Shown piece after piece: positions 38,650 to 52,953 of a stretch of DNA of 64,000 nucleotides (within the stretch, counting starts at the first letter, position 1; every line of letters begins with the position of its first letter). The translations under genes were made by a program, and so were the position numbers. This DNA is from Fistularia commersonii (taxonomy: Eukaryota; Chordata; Actinopteri; Syngnathiformes; Fistulariidae). The notes under the pieces are model-generated. The model did no database searches. It worked only from the letters and a program-made list of their open reading frames with translations, and had not been told where the DNA came from. Location: assembly GCA_037954325.1 (NCBI GenBank), contig JBBMNZ010000013.1:8366501-8430500 (forward strand), read 5' to 3'.

Positions 38650-40057
38650 GTAGGTAAGGATAAAGAGCAGAAAGGCAGTTGGTTGATGATATACCTGTGG
38701 AGATATGGAAGTGTCGAGCAGAGGCAGCAGTAGAGTATCTGGCTAGATTTTTCAACAGAATTTTAAAGAGTGAGAAGATGCCTGAGGAATGGAGACGAAG
38801 TGTGTTGGTGGCCATTTTTAAGAATAAGGAGGATGTGCAGAATTGCTGCAGCAACTATAAGGGATAAAGGGATAAAGTTGATGAGCCATGCACTGAAGTT
38901 ATGGGAGAGTAGTGGAAACTAGAATGAGAGCAGAAACCAGCATTTGTGAACAGCAGTATGGCTACATGCTGAGAAAGAGGACTACAGTTGCAGTATTTGC
39001 TTTGGGAATGCTAATAAAGAAGTACAGTGAAGCCTAGAGGGAGCTGCATTGTGTATTTGTAGACCCAGAAAAAGCATATGACAGGGTGCCAAGAGAGGAA
39101 CTCTGGTATTTTGTGAGGAAGTCTGAAGTAGCAGAGAAGTATGTTAGACTGGTCCAGGACATGTATGCTAGAGGCATGTATGTGTGAGGTGTACTGTAGG
39201 GATAACAGAAGTTCAAGGTGGAGGTATAGCTTCATCAGGGATCAGCTCTGATCAAGCCCCCTCTTGTTTGCAGTGGTGACTGACAGGCAGGTGTGTGAGA
39301 CAAGAATCTCCATTGGACAATGATGTTTGCAGATGACAAATGTGATCTGTAGTGAGAGCCAAGAACAGGTCAAGGAAATTCTAGAGAGGTGGAGGTATGC
39401 TCTGGAAAGGAGAGGAAATTAAGGTTAGTCACAGCAAGACAGAGTTTATGTGTATGAATGAAAGGAACCTGGATGGAACAGTGAGGCTACAGGGAGAGGA
39501 GATCAAGAAGTCGGAGGATTTCAGGTACTTGAAGTCAACAGTCCAGAGCAGCGGAGTGTGGAAAAGAAGTCAAGAGGCGGGTTCAAGCAGGTTGGAATGG
39601 TTGGAGAAAATTGTCAGGGGCACTATGCGATAGAAGACTATCAGCCAGAATGAAAGGAAAGGTGTACAAGACAGTGGCTTAGAAACAGTAACAATTACGA
39701 AAAGACAGGAGGCAGAGCTAGGGGTTGCAGAGGTGAAGATACAAAAGTTCTGTTTGGGACTGATGAGGAGGGATAGGATCAGGAATGAGTCTATCAGATG
39801 GACAGCGCATGTTAGACGTTATGGAGAGAAGCTCAGAGAAGCCAGACTGAGATGGTTTGGTCATGCACAGAGCAGGGATAGTGAATATATTGGTAGATGG
39901 ATATTGGAATTGGAGCTGCCAGGCAGGAGGTCAGGAGGAAGACAAAAGAAAAGATTTATGGACGTAGTGAGAGAGGAGGATACAGAGAATAGGGTTAGAT
40001 GGAGATGGCTGATTCATTGTAGCAACACCTGAGGAGAAAAGCCGGAAGGAGAAGACG
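38650..40057 (+). mobile_element. RTE-like LINE, reverse transcriptase relic
   Basis: This is the longest RTE-like copy here. In order, with several frame changes, it shows DDIPVEIWKCRAEAA and MPEEWRRSVLVAIFKNKED (fingers, about 38679-38850), CVFVDPEKAYDRVPREELW (first catalytic Asp region, about 39050-39105), FADD at 39326-39337 (catalytic box, followed by a frameshift), the C-terminal MRRDRIRNESIRW and GRWILELELPGRRSGGR, and the 3' end AGCAACACCTGAGGAGAAAA near 40021-40040. The endonuclease domain is absent (5' truncation). Multiple stops and frameshifts show it is dead. The element normally makes its own reverse transcriptase for target-primed retrotransposition. Confidence 0.9.
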
Positions 40058-40059
40058 AT

Positions 40060-40086
40060 ATATGTATATTTGTGTGTGTGTGTATT
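40060..40086. repeat. Short TATG/TG repeat after the LINE 3' end
   Basis: TATGTATATTTGTGTGTGTG follows the RTE-like 3' end directly. Elements of this kind often end in short microsatellite tails. It is continuous in type with the repeats on the other side of the Tc1-type element (from 40367). Confidence 0.7.
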
Positions 40087-40364
40087 CAGGACTGTCTTGG
40101 AAAATTAGAATATTATGATGAAGTTCTTTATCTTCTGTAATGCAAAAACAAAAATGTCATACATTCTGGATTCATTACAAATCAACTGCATATTGCAAGC
40201 CTTTTATTACTTTAATATTGCTGATTATGGCTTACATCTTAAGAAAACTCAAAAATCCTATCTCAAAATATTAGAATATCATGAAAAAGTAACTTTTGTT
40301 TTTTTAATTGCATTACAGAAGACATAGAACCTTATCACAATATTCTAATTTTCTGAGACAGTCC

Positions 40365-40366
<2 letters not shown>
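40087..40366. mobile_element. Non-autonomous Tc1/mariner-type element with long TIRs
   Basis: This 280-bp element starts CAGGACTGTC and ends GACAGTCCTG. The terminal inverted repeats extend about 60 bp with few mismatches, including AAAATTAGAATATT and TTCTGTAATGCAA at both ends. The interior has no transposase. The AGAAAATTAGAATATTATGA core is also present in the Tc1-like element at 52954. It sits inside TG/TA microsatellite DNA. I do not see a clear TA duplication, so the exact ends are provisional. Confidence 0.8.
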
Positions 40367-40418
<52 letters not shown>

Positions 40419-40476
40419 TGTCTGTGTGTGTGTTTATAAATATATATGTGTCTGTGTTTTTATATATATATATTTG
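40367..40476. repeat. (TG)n(TA)n compound microsatellite
   Basis: A TG run is followed by a TA run and interspersed TATATGTGTC units, directly abutting the Tc1-type element. Confidence 0.95.
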
Positions 40477-43400
40477 TATTTGCATGCACACACATTATAG
40501 AATTTACCACATTGTCACTTCTATTCTCATTTTTATTGTCTCTTTTAAATCAGAATTTTGTGTGTACTATATGTATACGTCTGTATTGTGTCCTTGAGTG
40601 TATCGTCATTATTTTTATGCTATAAACACACACAGACATGCACACATCCTATCTGATATGATTAAATTTTCCCAGTTTCCCTCTCCCTGGCAGTAAGCCT
40701 CAATTTCTCCCAGTGTGGACATTCTCCCATGCACCCAATCTGACTATCAAAACAACCATCATTAAGCAAATTTGCTTTGGTGGAGGATTACCTTAATTAT
40801 CATGGAATTATCACTTCATTAAAGCAGGCAGAGATAAATTATCTTTGATGAAATGAATGCAAATTGAGGAAATAATGATCAGTCCCCATAAAAGGGAAAA
40901 ATTGAAGAATTTAAAAATTACGAGACTATTCCTGGAAGTAAATCAAGTCATGGAGTTACACTATCAGTCCATGAGACAGGCTCAGGCACATAATGACTTG
41001 GAATTAATTTTTTTTTGTGGCCAGGTGACCTCAGTGAACAAAATTCAATTTTATTTATTTTTTTTTTTTGGATGACGCAAATAGTGAACTTGTACTCTGC
41101 ACTGCAAACAGTTTTCCTCTTTGTGAAGGACTAGTTGAAACACAATGAACTATCAGAGCAAATTAATCCTGGCCAGAGGAAGTCTATGAACCTCGGTCAC
41201 TCGGACAAAGTTCATCATGGCATGCGTTGGGATGATGCCATGTGGCTGCACACCATCCTCGCCAGCAGATATAAACCCCGCGGTGATCCTTCTTCTTGCT
41301 TGAAGGAGTACAGCCCCTTTCAGCCAACTTGTGCTGTGTCTTTGTTTGCAAGCAATTCTGTATAATTTGACTTGATTCTGGTAAAAAATGAATGTATGTT
41401 TTTAATGTGGAAGTAATTTCTTTATGACAGGCGAGGTGGAATTACAAATTTTTGCTGCAGTGACCAGCCCATCTTTTCCCAAAGCAGTCCAGTCTGGGAT
41501 TCTTTGCTGCGTTTAAACAGATAGTTGGTATAACTGTAACTTAAATCTACCATCTCCCATGCGCATTATCTGTATTTGATATATAACCTATAACTAAATA
41601 TATAAACAAATATTTTGGAAATTAATTTTAATTCACTTTAACAAAGCCACTAAATATAATAACGTGCCAAATGTTTTATCAAACCCATTTTTATGTGGAT
41701 TTTAAAATATGCATATACTAGATTTTATGCCTGCAACATGCTCTAAATTATGGAAAACACATTTAAGGAAAGTTTTAAAAGTTTTCACTTTCACTTGCAC
41801 TAAAATTGCGGGGCAAAATTGAAATATTAATTTTAGTTAATTGAAATATAAAATTGCTCAATGTGTTGTAAAAAGGTATTCAGGGACTTTCACAAAAAAA
41901 AATAAGCCACCTCCCACATACTACCACAAACTGACTTTGTGGAAAAAGAGGGAAGATATAAATTTTTGCCCAGCCCTCGTCCAGATGTGTCTTCTTAAAT
42001 ACTTGTGTGGATTATCAAGAACAAACTAGAGCAATAAAGAGCTTAGTCTTTTGAGAACCTTTTGAAAGTCATATGTCAAGTAAAAATGTCAAAGAAGTCT
42101 CTTTTCAAGCTTCAGTGTCCTCCGTCTCCCAGACACAGAGTTTTGTCAAAAGAAAGGTGAAGTAACTAATGTCAAGGGTTTGTGGTAACTGAACTCAAAC
42201 AAAGAGGTTACCAAGCAGCAAAAAATAGGAATTCACATAGAAATAAAAGTGCTTATTGAAATAAAGTAGAGTAACTAACCCCAGGACAAACTACAAACAG
42301 CAGGGAGAGAAGTATTGGAGAAAAGGATACAATACAAAACTAAATACACAAAAAAGGAGAGGTGGCTTGGCATGGCAGGGTGCACAGTTGCAGAACTGGG
42401 GAAGACTGATTAAGATGAAAACACTCAAGGGCAAGAAAGGTAAGTGGAAAGAACATGGGAAGTAAACCAAAAAAGCACAAAATAGTAAGTTTACAGACAA
42501 AAATACAACTCTTCACAACAGAGATAGAAAAAAATGTCACCAAAGGGAATGAATCACATAAGAATAGTCAACAAATTCACAAATTAATCATTAAAAAAAA
42601 AATTGCTATTCATATTTTGTTGAATTCAACTAACGTTTGATTTAGATAACCTGCATGACACAAACATTTGTACCTAACATGTGAAAATGTTGTTTACGCA
42701 GGTGAAAAACGTGTTTGGAGACATAAACAAATGCAAATTCTTTACTTGTATTGATTGACAAGGGAAATTAAAAGGACATTTCTATTGCCATTGCTGTTGT
42801 TTTATCATTTTCAGGTTGTCCTAAATAGCTAAAACTGTGATTAGTGATGATGCTTTTAATGACAAATTGTTGCCTTAAATCAATAAACAATTTGTCTAAA
42901 TTTGCTAAATACAAATTCATAAAAAAACAGAAAAATGGTGTCTAATCCGTTGATATGTGACTCTATGGGAACCTTTCCCATTCGTCAGACTGTTGATGCA
43001 CTGAGACTGAAAACGTGTTCAAATTACTGAAAATGTCTGGTATTCAATGTTTTTCAAGAGGACCATTAAGCACTTACATTGACTGGTGCTGTGCACAGTA
43101 ATTCTTTTTGTGTAATACAATTTCAAAGATACTTCTTGCAGGGAGTTTCAGGCGTATGTATTGATCAAAAGTATGGGTAAGAGTTAAAAAAAACAGGATG
43201 ACAAATTTAACAGAAGAAATATTTTTTGTTATGGGGCTACTGTATTAAGTAATTTAAATTAAATAATAGAAACTATAGAAAAATATACTTAGGAGATAGG
43301 ATATTCTAATACAGTGTATGTATATTCTATAACATTTCATGCTTTTTCATTTTCTGAGACTTTAAAATAACTGCAATTTTGTAAGAGGCATTATTTCTAT

Positions 43401-45008
43401 TATTGTGTCATTTCAGAGATTGATTTTCATTTTTATTCTTTTTTTTTAAAACCTGTTGATATATTTTTTAGATACCAGACATTGAATTACATCTTAGTAT
43501 CTTACCTTGTGTCTTTGGTTCCTGATACTGAATTCATTTTGTTGTCAACCTGAATTTTTGATCCATGGAGAGGAGGTGTACTTTAAGAAAATTTGTGAAT
43601 ATATTAACTTTATAAGGCATCTTTGAGTAAACTTCAAGGATCAATTTAATATTTTAAGATGGAGCTGGCATTCTTTTTCTTTTTCTTGAAAACAAAACAT
43701 GGTCAAACCAAGCAGTGGCCAATTTTTGTAGTGCAGACACGCTGAAAGGCCAGGTGGACACTCATTAAAAACGGCAAATGTGCTAGAAGAACAATGAGAA
43801 TGGGTCTACATGGCATCTGCATTGGTCGGGAGCTTCAGCCTACTTTTTTACTCAAGGCTCTGTTTGTTTGTTGATTTGTGTATTTGTGAATTAATGAGGA
43901 AGTTCTGTTGTATTACGGTCTTCAGAATTTTGGAATAATAAAACCCACAGGAGTTGGTGCTATTAGTCTGTGTAACTTTGGGCCTACTTTGTGGCAATGT
44001 TCATTAAAAAATGTACCATTGCATAAAAGGACTATATAATCAAAGTGATTTGGTCCTGAAGAGATCCTGCTCTCCAATGTTAACTAGGGACTAACAGGGT
44101 AATAGACACAATTGGTCAGACTGACAGAAAGTTAAAATATAAAATAATACCACTGGAGTAGAAAGGGATCTTAAACTTTGCAGTTTTTTTCCCCATTTAT
44201 AAGTATTTGTCTTGTGACTTTTCCATTCACAGACATTGATATTCTGGGAAGGAACCATTTAACTTGACCTTAAAAGTCTTTGCATGGTTACCAGAAGAAA
44301 ATTTCATGTGTTAACTGATTATAGACAGCAGTCTGAAGGACTCTCTGATGTTCAGGGTCACTATTTTCTCATGGTTGTTTTTTTTTTTTTTTTAAAGAAC
44401 AGTAGAACAAAAAAAAAATCGCAATTAATAGTACTTTTGCACATGTCAACACTGTTATATTGTTGTTTTCTTGTCCTGTGACTTCTTGTGAATTTTAATG
44501 TGATACAACTTAACTGACTATTTGTTCATGTCATTGTGATTTTATCGCTAACATAAGACTCAATTCGTGGCCATGGGTAGTGCGAACATGGGGGGTTGAT
44601 GAGAAGGTGTCCTCACTCATCTAAGTCATACCAGGAAAAAGAAATAATACCATGAGTCAGTGGTTTACCAGCCTCCAGGGGAGGAACTATGCTGATTTTA
44701 TGCCATTTGCATCTCAATACATTTTATCTTCACTGTGTCAATCATATTCAATTTTTTCAGTTAGATAATTACCCTATATCTATTACAAGTGTAAACCATG
44801 CGTGTTACGCCTTGTATGTCATACGTCGGCAAATTCTCATTTCCTGTAGTCAGTATATTGATGTTGCCTCACAAACTTGTCTGGCTTATTTCTGAGAAGA
44901 TAAATTTGCTTTGCCCCGAGAAATGGTTGCTTTGAACATCATCTTGTCTGTGTGATTATCAGTGTCCTGGGTAACCTTGTCTACAAATACCACATCTTTT
45001 CTAGTTTC
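40477..45008. other. Intergenic DNA with a possible conserved block
   Basis: No gene or transposon is recognised over 4.5 kb. The best candidate for constrained non-coding DNA is about 40660-40870, unique sequence rich in homeodomain-type words (CATTAAGC, CCTTAATTATCATG, CATTAAAG, AATGAATGC). The remainder is AT-rich and featureless by eye. Confidence 0.35.
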
Positions 45009-45118
45009 TCACTTTTCAAAGTCAGCTTTATTGTCAATTTCTCTGCATGTACTACTTCGAGAAGATCTTTCTCACAATCCCACAGTGACATGAAATCAAC
45101 AAAATATGAATGATAATA

Positions 45119-45468
45119 ATGATAGAGGGCTGCATGATGGCGCAGTGGTTAACGCTTCAGCGCATGAAGGACCCTGGTTCACTTTTGACAATGGGGCCTT
45201 TCTGTGTGGAATTTACATGTTCTCCCCGTGTCTGCGTGGGTGTCCTCCGGGTTCTCCTGTGTCCTTCCACATTCCAAAAATGTTGGAAAAAATTAGAAAA
45301 TTGCCCCGGATGAATGAGGGAGGGAATGTTGTCTGTCTTTGTATGTGACCCTGCTTTTGACTTGGGACAGGTCCCGGGTGTATGCCGCCTCTTGCCCAGT
45401 GACAGTTGGGACAGCATCCCTCACGACCCTGAGTGCAGGATAAGGAGCAGAAGATTGCAGAATGGATT
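45119..45468 (+). repeat. tRNA-derived SINE with 10-bp target-site duplication
   Basis: This is the best-preserved SINE in the window. The head GATGGCGCAGTGGTTAACGC (A-box region) is followed by a degenerate B-box (CCTGGTTCACTTT), then CTTTCTGTGTGGAATTTACA, the CATTCCAAAAATGTTGGAAA middle, and the tail CACGACCCTGAGTGCAGGAT. It is flanked by AATGATAATA at 45109-45118 and 45469-45478, a 10-bp duplication marking LINE-mediated insertion into the L2-like LINE. Confidence 0.92.
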
Positions 45469-45515
45469 AATGATAATAGTAAAATGCACGGTTACATTAA
45501 ACAGTAAACATTAAA

Positions 45516-46935
45516 CAGTGACGTGCGGTGAGGCTCTGACGTCATCACAGGTCAAACATATGAACCCTACGGAGTATCTTATTCACCACTTTATTGGCAG
45601 CAGTTAATGTGTTTTGTTTAAAATATCATATCAGCATTCTTTACATATACAAACTGTAGCATAGAAAAAAAAGCACATTTAAAAAAACGTTATCATCTCT
45701 TACCTTTACTTATAAATGAAGTCCATGCCCCTCTCCTGAAGAAAAGCATCGGAAACTTGCTTGTAGAAATCGTCCTTGTCTTTCTTCAGTTTTAAAAGTC
45801 TGTCTGACTCAATAGAAATCACTGCCAGTGAAGACAGTCGTCCTTGATCGGTCCTGTTCCGACTGTATGTTTTTAGTCTTTTCAGTGATGGGAATGAATC
45901 TCTCGGTTTTCCTTTACCTGAGCATTGTGGATGCTGATGTTCAGTCTTTGCTGTTCATTCAAAGCCAAATCTATCCTGGACATCACGAATGTTTTTAGTG
46001 CGATTTGACTTTGAATGTGAGTGGCCGACCGCTCGTGTTTGATTAGGCTTCTTTGCAGATTCTTCAAGTCACAATATCCCATTTAACTGCAGACATTGTC
46101 AGAAGTTGAGAGAAGAATGCAGGAAAAGCAGAAAAGGCGCTTTCTTACTGGACATCCATACAGCCAGCCTTTTTGTGTGAACCACTTCGTTTGAAAAGAC
46201 AGAGTCTTCTGTCTAGTAGTCTGAAGCAAATCTGTTAGTGCCGGCATCGGTCTTCCCTTACGTATCATCTCCTGCTTCAACTGAAATTCTTTCAGTTTAG
46301 CTATGTAATCCTCCATTTTGGAGATATAGCCAAGGAAGAGGAAAAATAATTGGATGGCTGCACTTGACTTGTTAACTGTTAACGATAGCTAGCTATTGCA
46401 AATTCCATTATTCTTTAGCCGAGTAGTAAAAAGGATCCCTAGGATCACCAGTGCCCCCTACCATGAGTCCCCGTAACTGCATGCCTCACTTAGCGTGTCT
46501 TTGCTGTCGTTTTACGATCGCTTGGCACAAGAAATATAGTTGTTGACGAAAAAATTATAAACATCAGCTAAAGTATGGAAATTTAGGCCATATATTAGTG
46601 CTTGAAGTGTTTGAAAATTTTAATAGTGACATCCACAGAGGCAGCAATACGGTCTAAGCCGCATAGCATGGCAGCACAGTTAGCAGAATCATTGCGCAAT
46701 CCATAGTGGGCTCTGCTGGTTGCCGTGGCCCCGCCCGTCTCTTCTTCATATTTAAACGCTAAATGTGTTTTTTTTTTTTCCCAGCCATTTTGAAAAAAAA
46801 AACAAACTAAAAATTGTGAAGTTAGGTGGAAAATAACTTTATAGTACAAATCACTAAATAAATAGAACCATTCAATTTATTTTTCCATGATGCCAGGTGA
46901 GGCCTGGCCTCACCTACCTCTACTGCACGTCACTG
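45516..46935 (-). mobile_element. ZMYM1-like hAT transposon, internally deleted
   Basis: The termini CAGTGACGTGCGGTGAGGC (45516) and its imperfect inverse ending GCACGTCACTG (46935) define the element. On the minus strand the N-terminal part of a ZMYM1-like hAT transposase is readable: KEFQLKQEMIRKGRPMP and KWFTQKGWLYGCPVRKRLFC (46083-46316), a zinc-finger TTF-type region, and GYCDLKNLQRSLIKHERSAT with ALNEQQRLNISIHNAQVKEN (45882-46082). Directly after it (45720-45890), in other frames, come remnants of the C-terminal dimerisation region (RNRTDQGRLSSLAVISIES-like). The catalytic core between them is missing, so the element could not have moved by itself. I see no clear 8-bp duplication at the ends. 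Confidence 0.85.
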
Positions 46936-47680
46936 ACTATGGGGGTATGAAGTTTGAAGTACACGCAGATGCAGACTGTTATTATGAAAGAATATCATGT
47001 GTACAGTTCAGTGCAAAGGTCAGTGAGTAGTACCATAGTGGTGTATGGTGCAATAGCAGCATGATGGTTTTCTCAGTGCAATGTAACAGCAGTGGAAAAA
47101 AGGGGTAATGTTTTGATGTAATATCCTGTAGAGAGTGGAGGAGGGTTTGGCTTCTGGGGAGGGGGGGGTGAAGAATGAATACAAAGTTCAGCATCTTGGG
47201 GTGGGGCGCAATGGAGGGAGTGGGATAGTGAGAAGAGAGTTCAGCATCCTGACAGCCTGGTGTATAAAGCTGTTGATGAGTCTGGTGGAACAAGCCCGGG
47301 GACTCCGGTACCTTGTCCCTGAAGGCAGGAGGAGGTGTGCTGTGTGCGGGCTGGGTGGCGTCGCTCACAATCAAGGACGCTTTACGTGTGAGGCAGGTGG
47401 TGTGTATATCTTTCAGGGAGGGGAGCGGGGCACCGATGATCCTTCCAGCTGTGTTCACAATGTGCTGCAGAGCTTTTCTGTTGTATCCCGTACAGCTCCC
47501 GCTCTACACAGTGATACAGCTGGTCAGGTGCGCTCGATTGTGCCACAGTAGAAGGTGTGCATGATGGGTGTGGGTTTCGCTTGCTTGAGTGTTCGAAGAA
47601 AGTAGAGGGGCTGCTGTGCCTTCTTCACCAATGATGCGGTGTTGGTGGTCCAGGAGAAGTCCACACAGATGTCTCCTTAT

Positions 47681-48204
47681 ACATAATTTGTGAGGTTAAG
47701 TATTTGGACTGATTATTTCAGAAGCAAAATAACATTTTGTGATACCTTCTGTTCACTTTATTTTACTCTTTCTACACAGTCCGCACACCCGTAGAATTCT
47801 GGATCTTACCACCCAAGGCTAATACATATTATGTTAGTGCTTGATTCCATTTATGGTCTTTTAAAGACAGTCTGGGAAACTGTGTCTTTTCAATGCTTGC
47901 ACGAGACTAATGATCAAGTGTGATATAGTAGTTGCGCCGTGGACATAGCACCTCTGAGGCATGTGTCGAATCCTATACTTGAGATTTTCAAAGCGGCCTT
48001 TGTTAGTCAAACACTGTCATCACCAGTGACTCATTTTGTCTCTTTTCGTTCTTCTGAATCACTTCATTGAGGTCTCACCCTGTTAATGTGGTAATGCTGA
48101 GGCCAATCTGTGCATAACACACTGAAAATGAAGTGAAACACTTTCACTCTTTCTGCCTCTGTATAAAAATTGTTCTAACTCCGGTGTTTAAAAATAAAGT
48201 TCGA
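47681..48204. other. Spacer between two L2-like LINEs
   Basis: This is about 520 bp of AT-rich DNA without a recognised gene or repeat. It separates two LINE fragments of the same family and orientation. Confidence 0.5.
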
Positions 48205-50215
48205 AGTTTGAACTTAGCATTATTTTCAATTTTCCTGTATGTACTGGACATACAGAGGAATCGCAAAGATGTTTTTCACAGTCTCACAGTGACATGAAAT
48301 TAACAATAGTTAATTAAGAGTAATCAAATGCAAATTAGCAGTAAAGTGCACTGTGACATTAAATAACATGAAATAAACAATGAAGTATGAAGTATAAAGT
48401 GCAAGCAGATACAGACCGATATTTGACAGCATGAAAGAGTAGCTGCAGAGATTTTTTTTGTGTGCAGTTAAGTGCAAAGGTCAGTAGGTGTTACCATCAT
48501 GGTATATGGTACAATAGTAGCATGAGGGTTTTGCAGTAGTGCAAAAAAGAAAAAAGAGGGAATGTTTCAATGTTATCACAGTCTAAAACAGCATGAGGGG
48601 AGCGATTGGCATATGAGGCATGGGGGTGCAGTTTTTGCTTGGAGCTGGGTGAAGGGAGAGAGAGTTCAGCATCTTGTGGTGGGGCAGAATGTAGGGAGTG
48701 GGATAGTGGGAAGAGAGTTCAGCATCCTGACAGCTTGGTGTATGCAGCTGTTGGTTTATTCTGATGGAGTGAGCCCGCAGACTCTGGTACCTCCTGAAGG
48801 CAGGAGGCTGAACAGGCTGTGTGCGGGGAGGCTGGCGTCGCTCACAATCGAGGACGCTTTACTTGTGAGGCAGGTGGTATGCATATCTTTTAGGGAGGGG
48901 AGTCAGGCATCAAGGACCCTTCCAGCTGTGTTCACAATGTGCTGCAGAGCTTTCCTGTTGTAGTCTGTGCAACTCTCGCCCCACACAGTGTTGCAGCTGG
49001 TCAGGATGCTCTCAATGGTGCCCTGGTAGAGGGTGTGCATGATGGGTGTTGGAGCTTTTGCTTGCTTGAGTTTGCAAAGTAGAGGCGCCCCTGTGCCGTC
49101 TTCTCCAGGGATGTGGTGTTGGTGATCCAGGAGAGACCCTCACTGATGTGCACCCCCAGGAATCTGGTGCTGCTCACTCTCTCCATGGCAGCACCACTGA
49201 TGGCCAGTGGGGGGTGCTTGGTGTGGCCTCTCTGAAAGTCCCACTATTGCTGTGTCATCTGCAAACTTCACCATGTTATTGTTGCTGTAGGTAGGTTTGT
49301 AATCGTGAGTCAGCAGGGTAAAGATCAGGGAACTGACCACGCAGCCCTGGGTGCCCCCTGTGCTGAGTATGATGCTGCTTGAGATGTTGTTGCTGACTTG
49401 TACTGCTTGTGACCTCTCACAGAGAGGTCTGTGACCTCAAATGTGACCTCTCTGTGAGAGGTCATGTTTGCATTTGGCTTTCCTGATTCCACGTGCCAGG
49501 TTGGCTTTCGTTGCTCCAAGGCCAATTTCATCCATGGCTCTGAAGGCTCTGTCTCTGGCCCGCAGCAACCAGTGGATGTCCCCTGTCAGCCATGGCTTCT
49601 GGTTTGCTTGGGTAATGACGGTTTTGGTGTGGGTTACATCATCAAAGCATTTGCCAATGTAAGAAGTAACAGTGTCTGTATGCCCCTCAATGTTCATGTG
49701 GGCGCCTACTTGAACATTTCCCTGTCATTCCCGTCGAAGCAGTCCGAAAGAGCAGAGGTGGTTCCATCTGGCCCCACCTGTATCTGCTTCTGGACCGGTC
49801 TGGTGACTTTCACCCTGTGTCAGTAAGCCGGCGTTAGTATCTGGTCAGTGATCTGGTCAGAGAGTCCAAAGTGGGGGAGGCCTTGTATGCTCCTCTGTGG
49901 GTAGTGTAGACCAAGTTCAAGGTGGTGTCTCCTCTTGCTGGGAAATCTACATGCTGATGAAGTTTTGGGAGGAAATCCCTGAGATCCGTGTGATTAAAAT
50001 CCCCAGCAAGGATGATGAATCCAACTGGGTGTGCTGTCTGTTGGTCACTGATGACCTGGTACAGCTCACTAAGGGCTACATTCCTGTCACTGCTGTTGGA
50101 GGTGGAGGGGATGGAAACAGCAGTGAGCAGAATCGCTATGAGTTCCGTCGGCAGGTAGAAAGGACGGCACTTAATGATCATAAACTCTGCCAGTGGTGAA
50201 CAGTGGTTGCATATC
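48205..50215 (-). mobile_element. L2/CR1-like LINE relic (endonuclease and RT remnants)
   Basis: On the minus strand, from right to left: endonuclease C-terminal half with FIILAGDFNHTDLRDFLPKL and TLNLVYTTHRGAYKA (49834-50210); linker KTVITQANQKPWLTGDIHWL and RDRAFRAMDEIG (49437-49697); a deletion removing most of the reverse transcriptase fingers; then late RT with NNNMVKFADDTAIVGLS (FADDT at 49251-49265) and VSSTRFLGVHISEGLSW (49001-49340); then degraded C-terminal text and 3' untranslated DNA to about 48205. Multiple frameshifts and stops make it inactive. The right boundary is the (TG)n tract at 50223. Such a LINE could supply the machinery that mobilises SINEs, but no shared SINE/LINE tail is demonstrated here. 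Confidence 0.88.
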
Positions 50216-50219
50216 ACTA

Positions 50220-52953
<2,734 letters not shown>

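Larger units (their letters stand above)
45009..47680 (-). mobile_element. L2/CR1-like LINE 3' portion, interrupted by a SINE and a hAT element
   Basis: Three pieces share sequence and order with the LINE at 48205-50215: 45009-45118 (3' end, GTCAGCTTTATTGTCAATTT), 45479-45515, and 46936-47680. The last contains the end of the ORF on the minus strand (NTAGRIIGAPLPSLKDIHTT, then ARKASLIVSDATQPAHS-like text) and the untranslated region. The insertions are a SINE at 45119-45468 and a hAT element at 45516-46935. Only the 3' end was ever present, consistent with 5' truncation. It is inactive. The clade is from memory of fish elements with this C-terminus. Confidence 0.8.

Noticed and set aside
47135..47564. 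Plus-strand open frames of 138 and 83 residues, with similar ones at 48562-48963 and 49464-49826
   Set aside because: Antisense shadows of the L2-like LINE, which codes on the minus strand.
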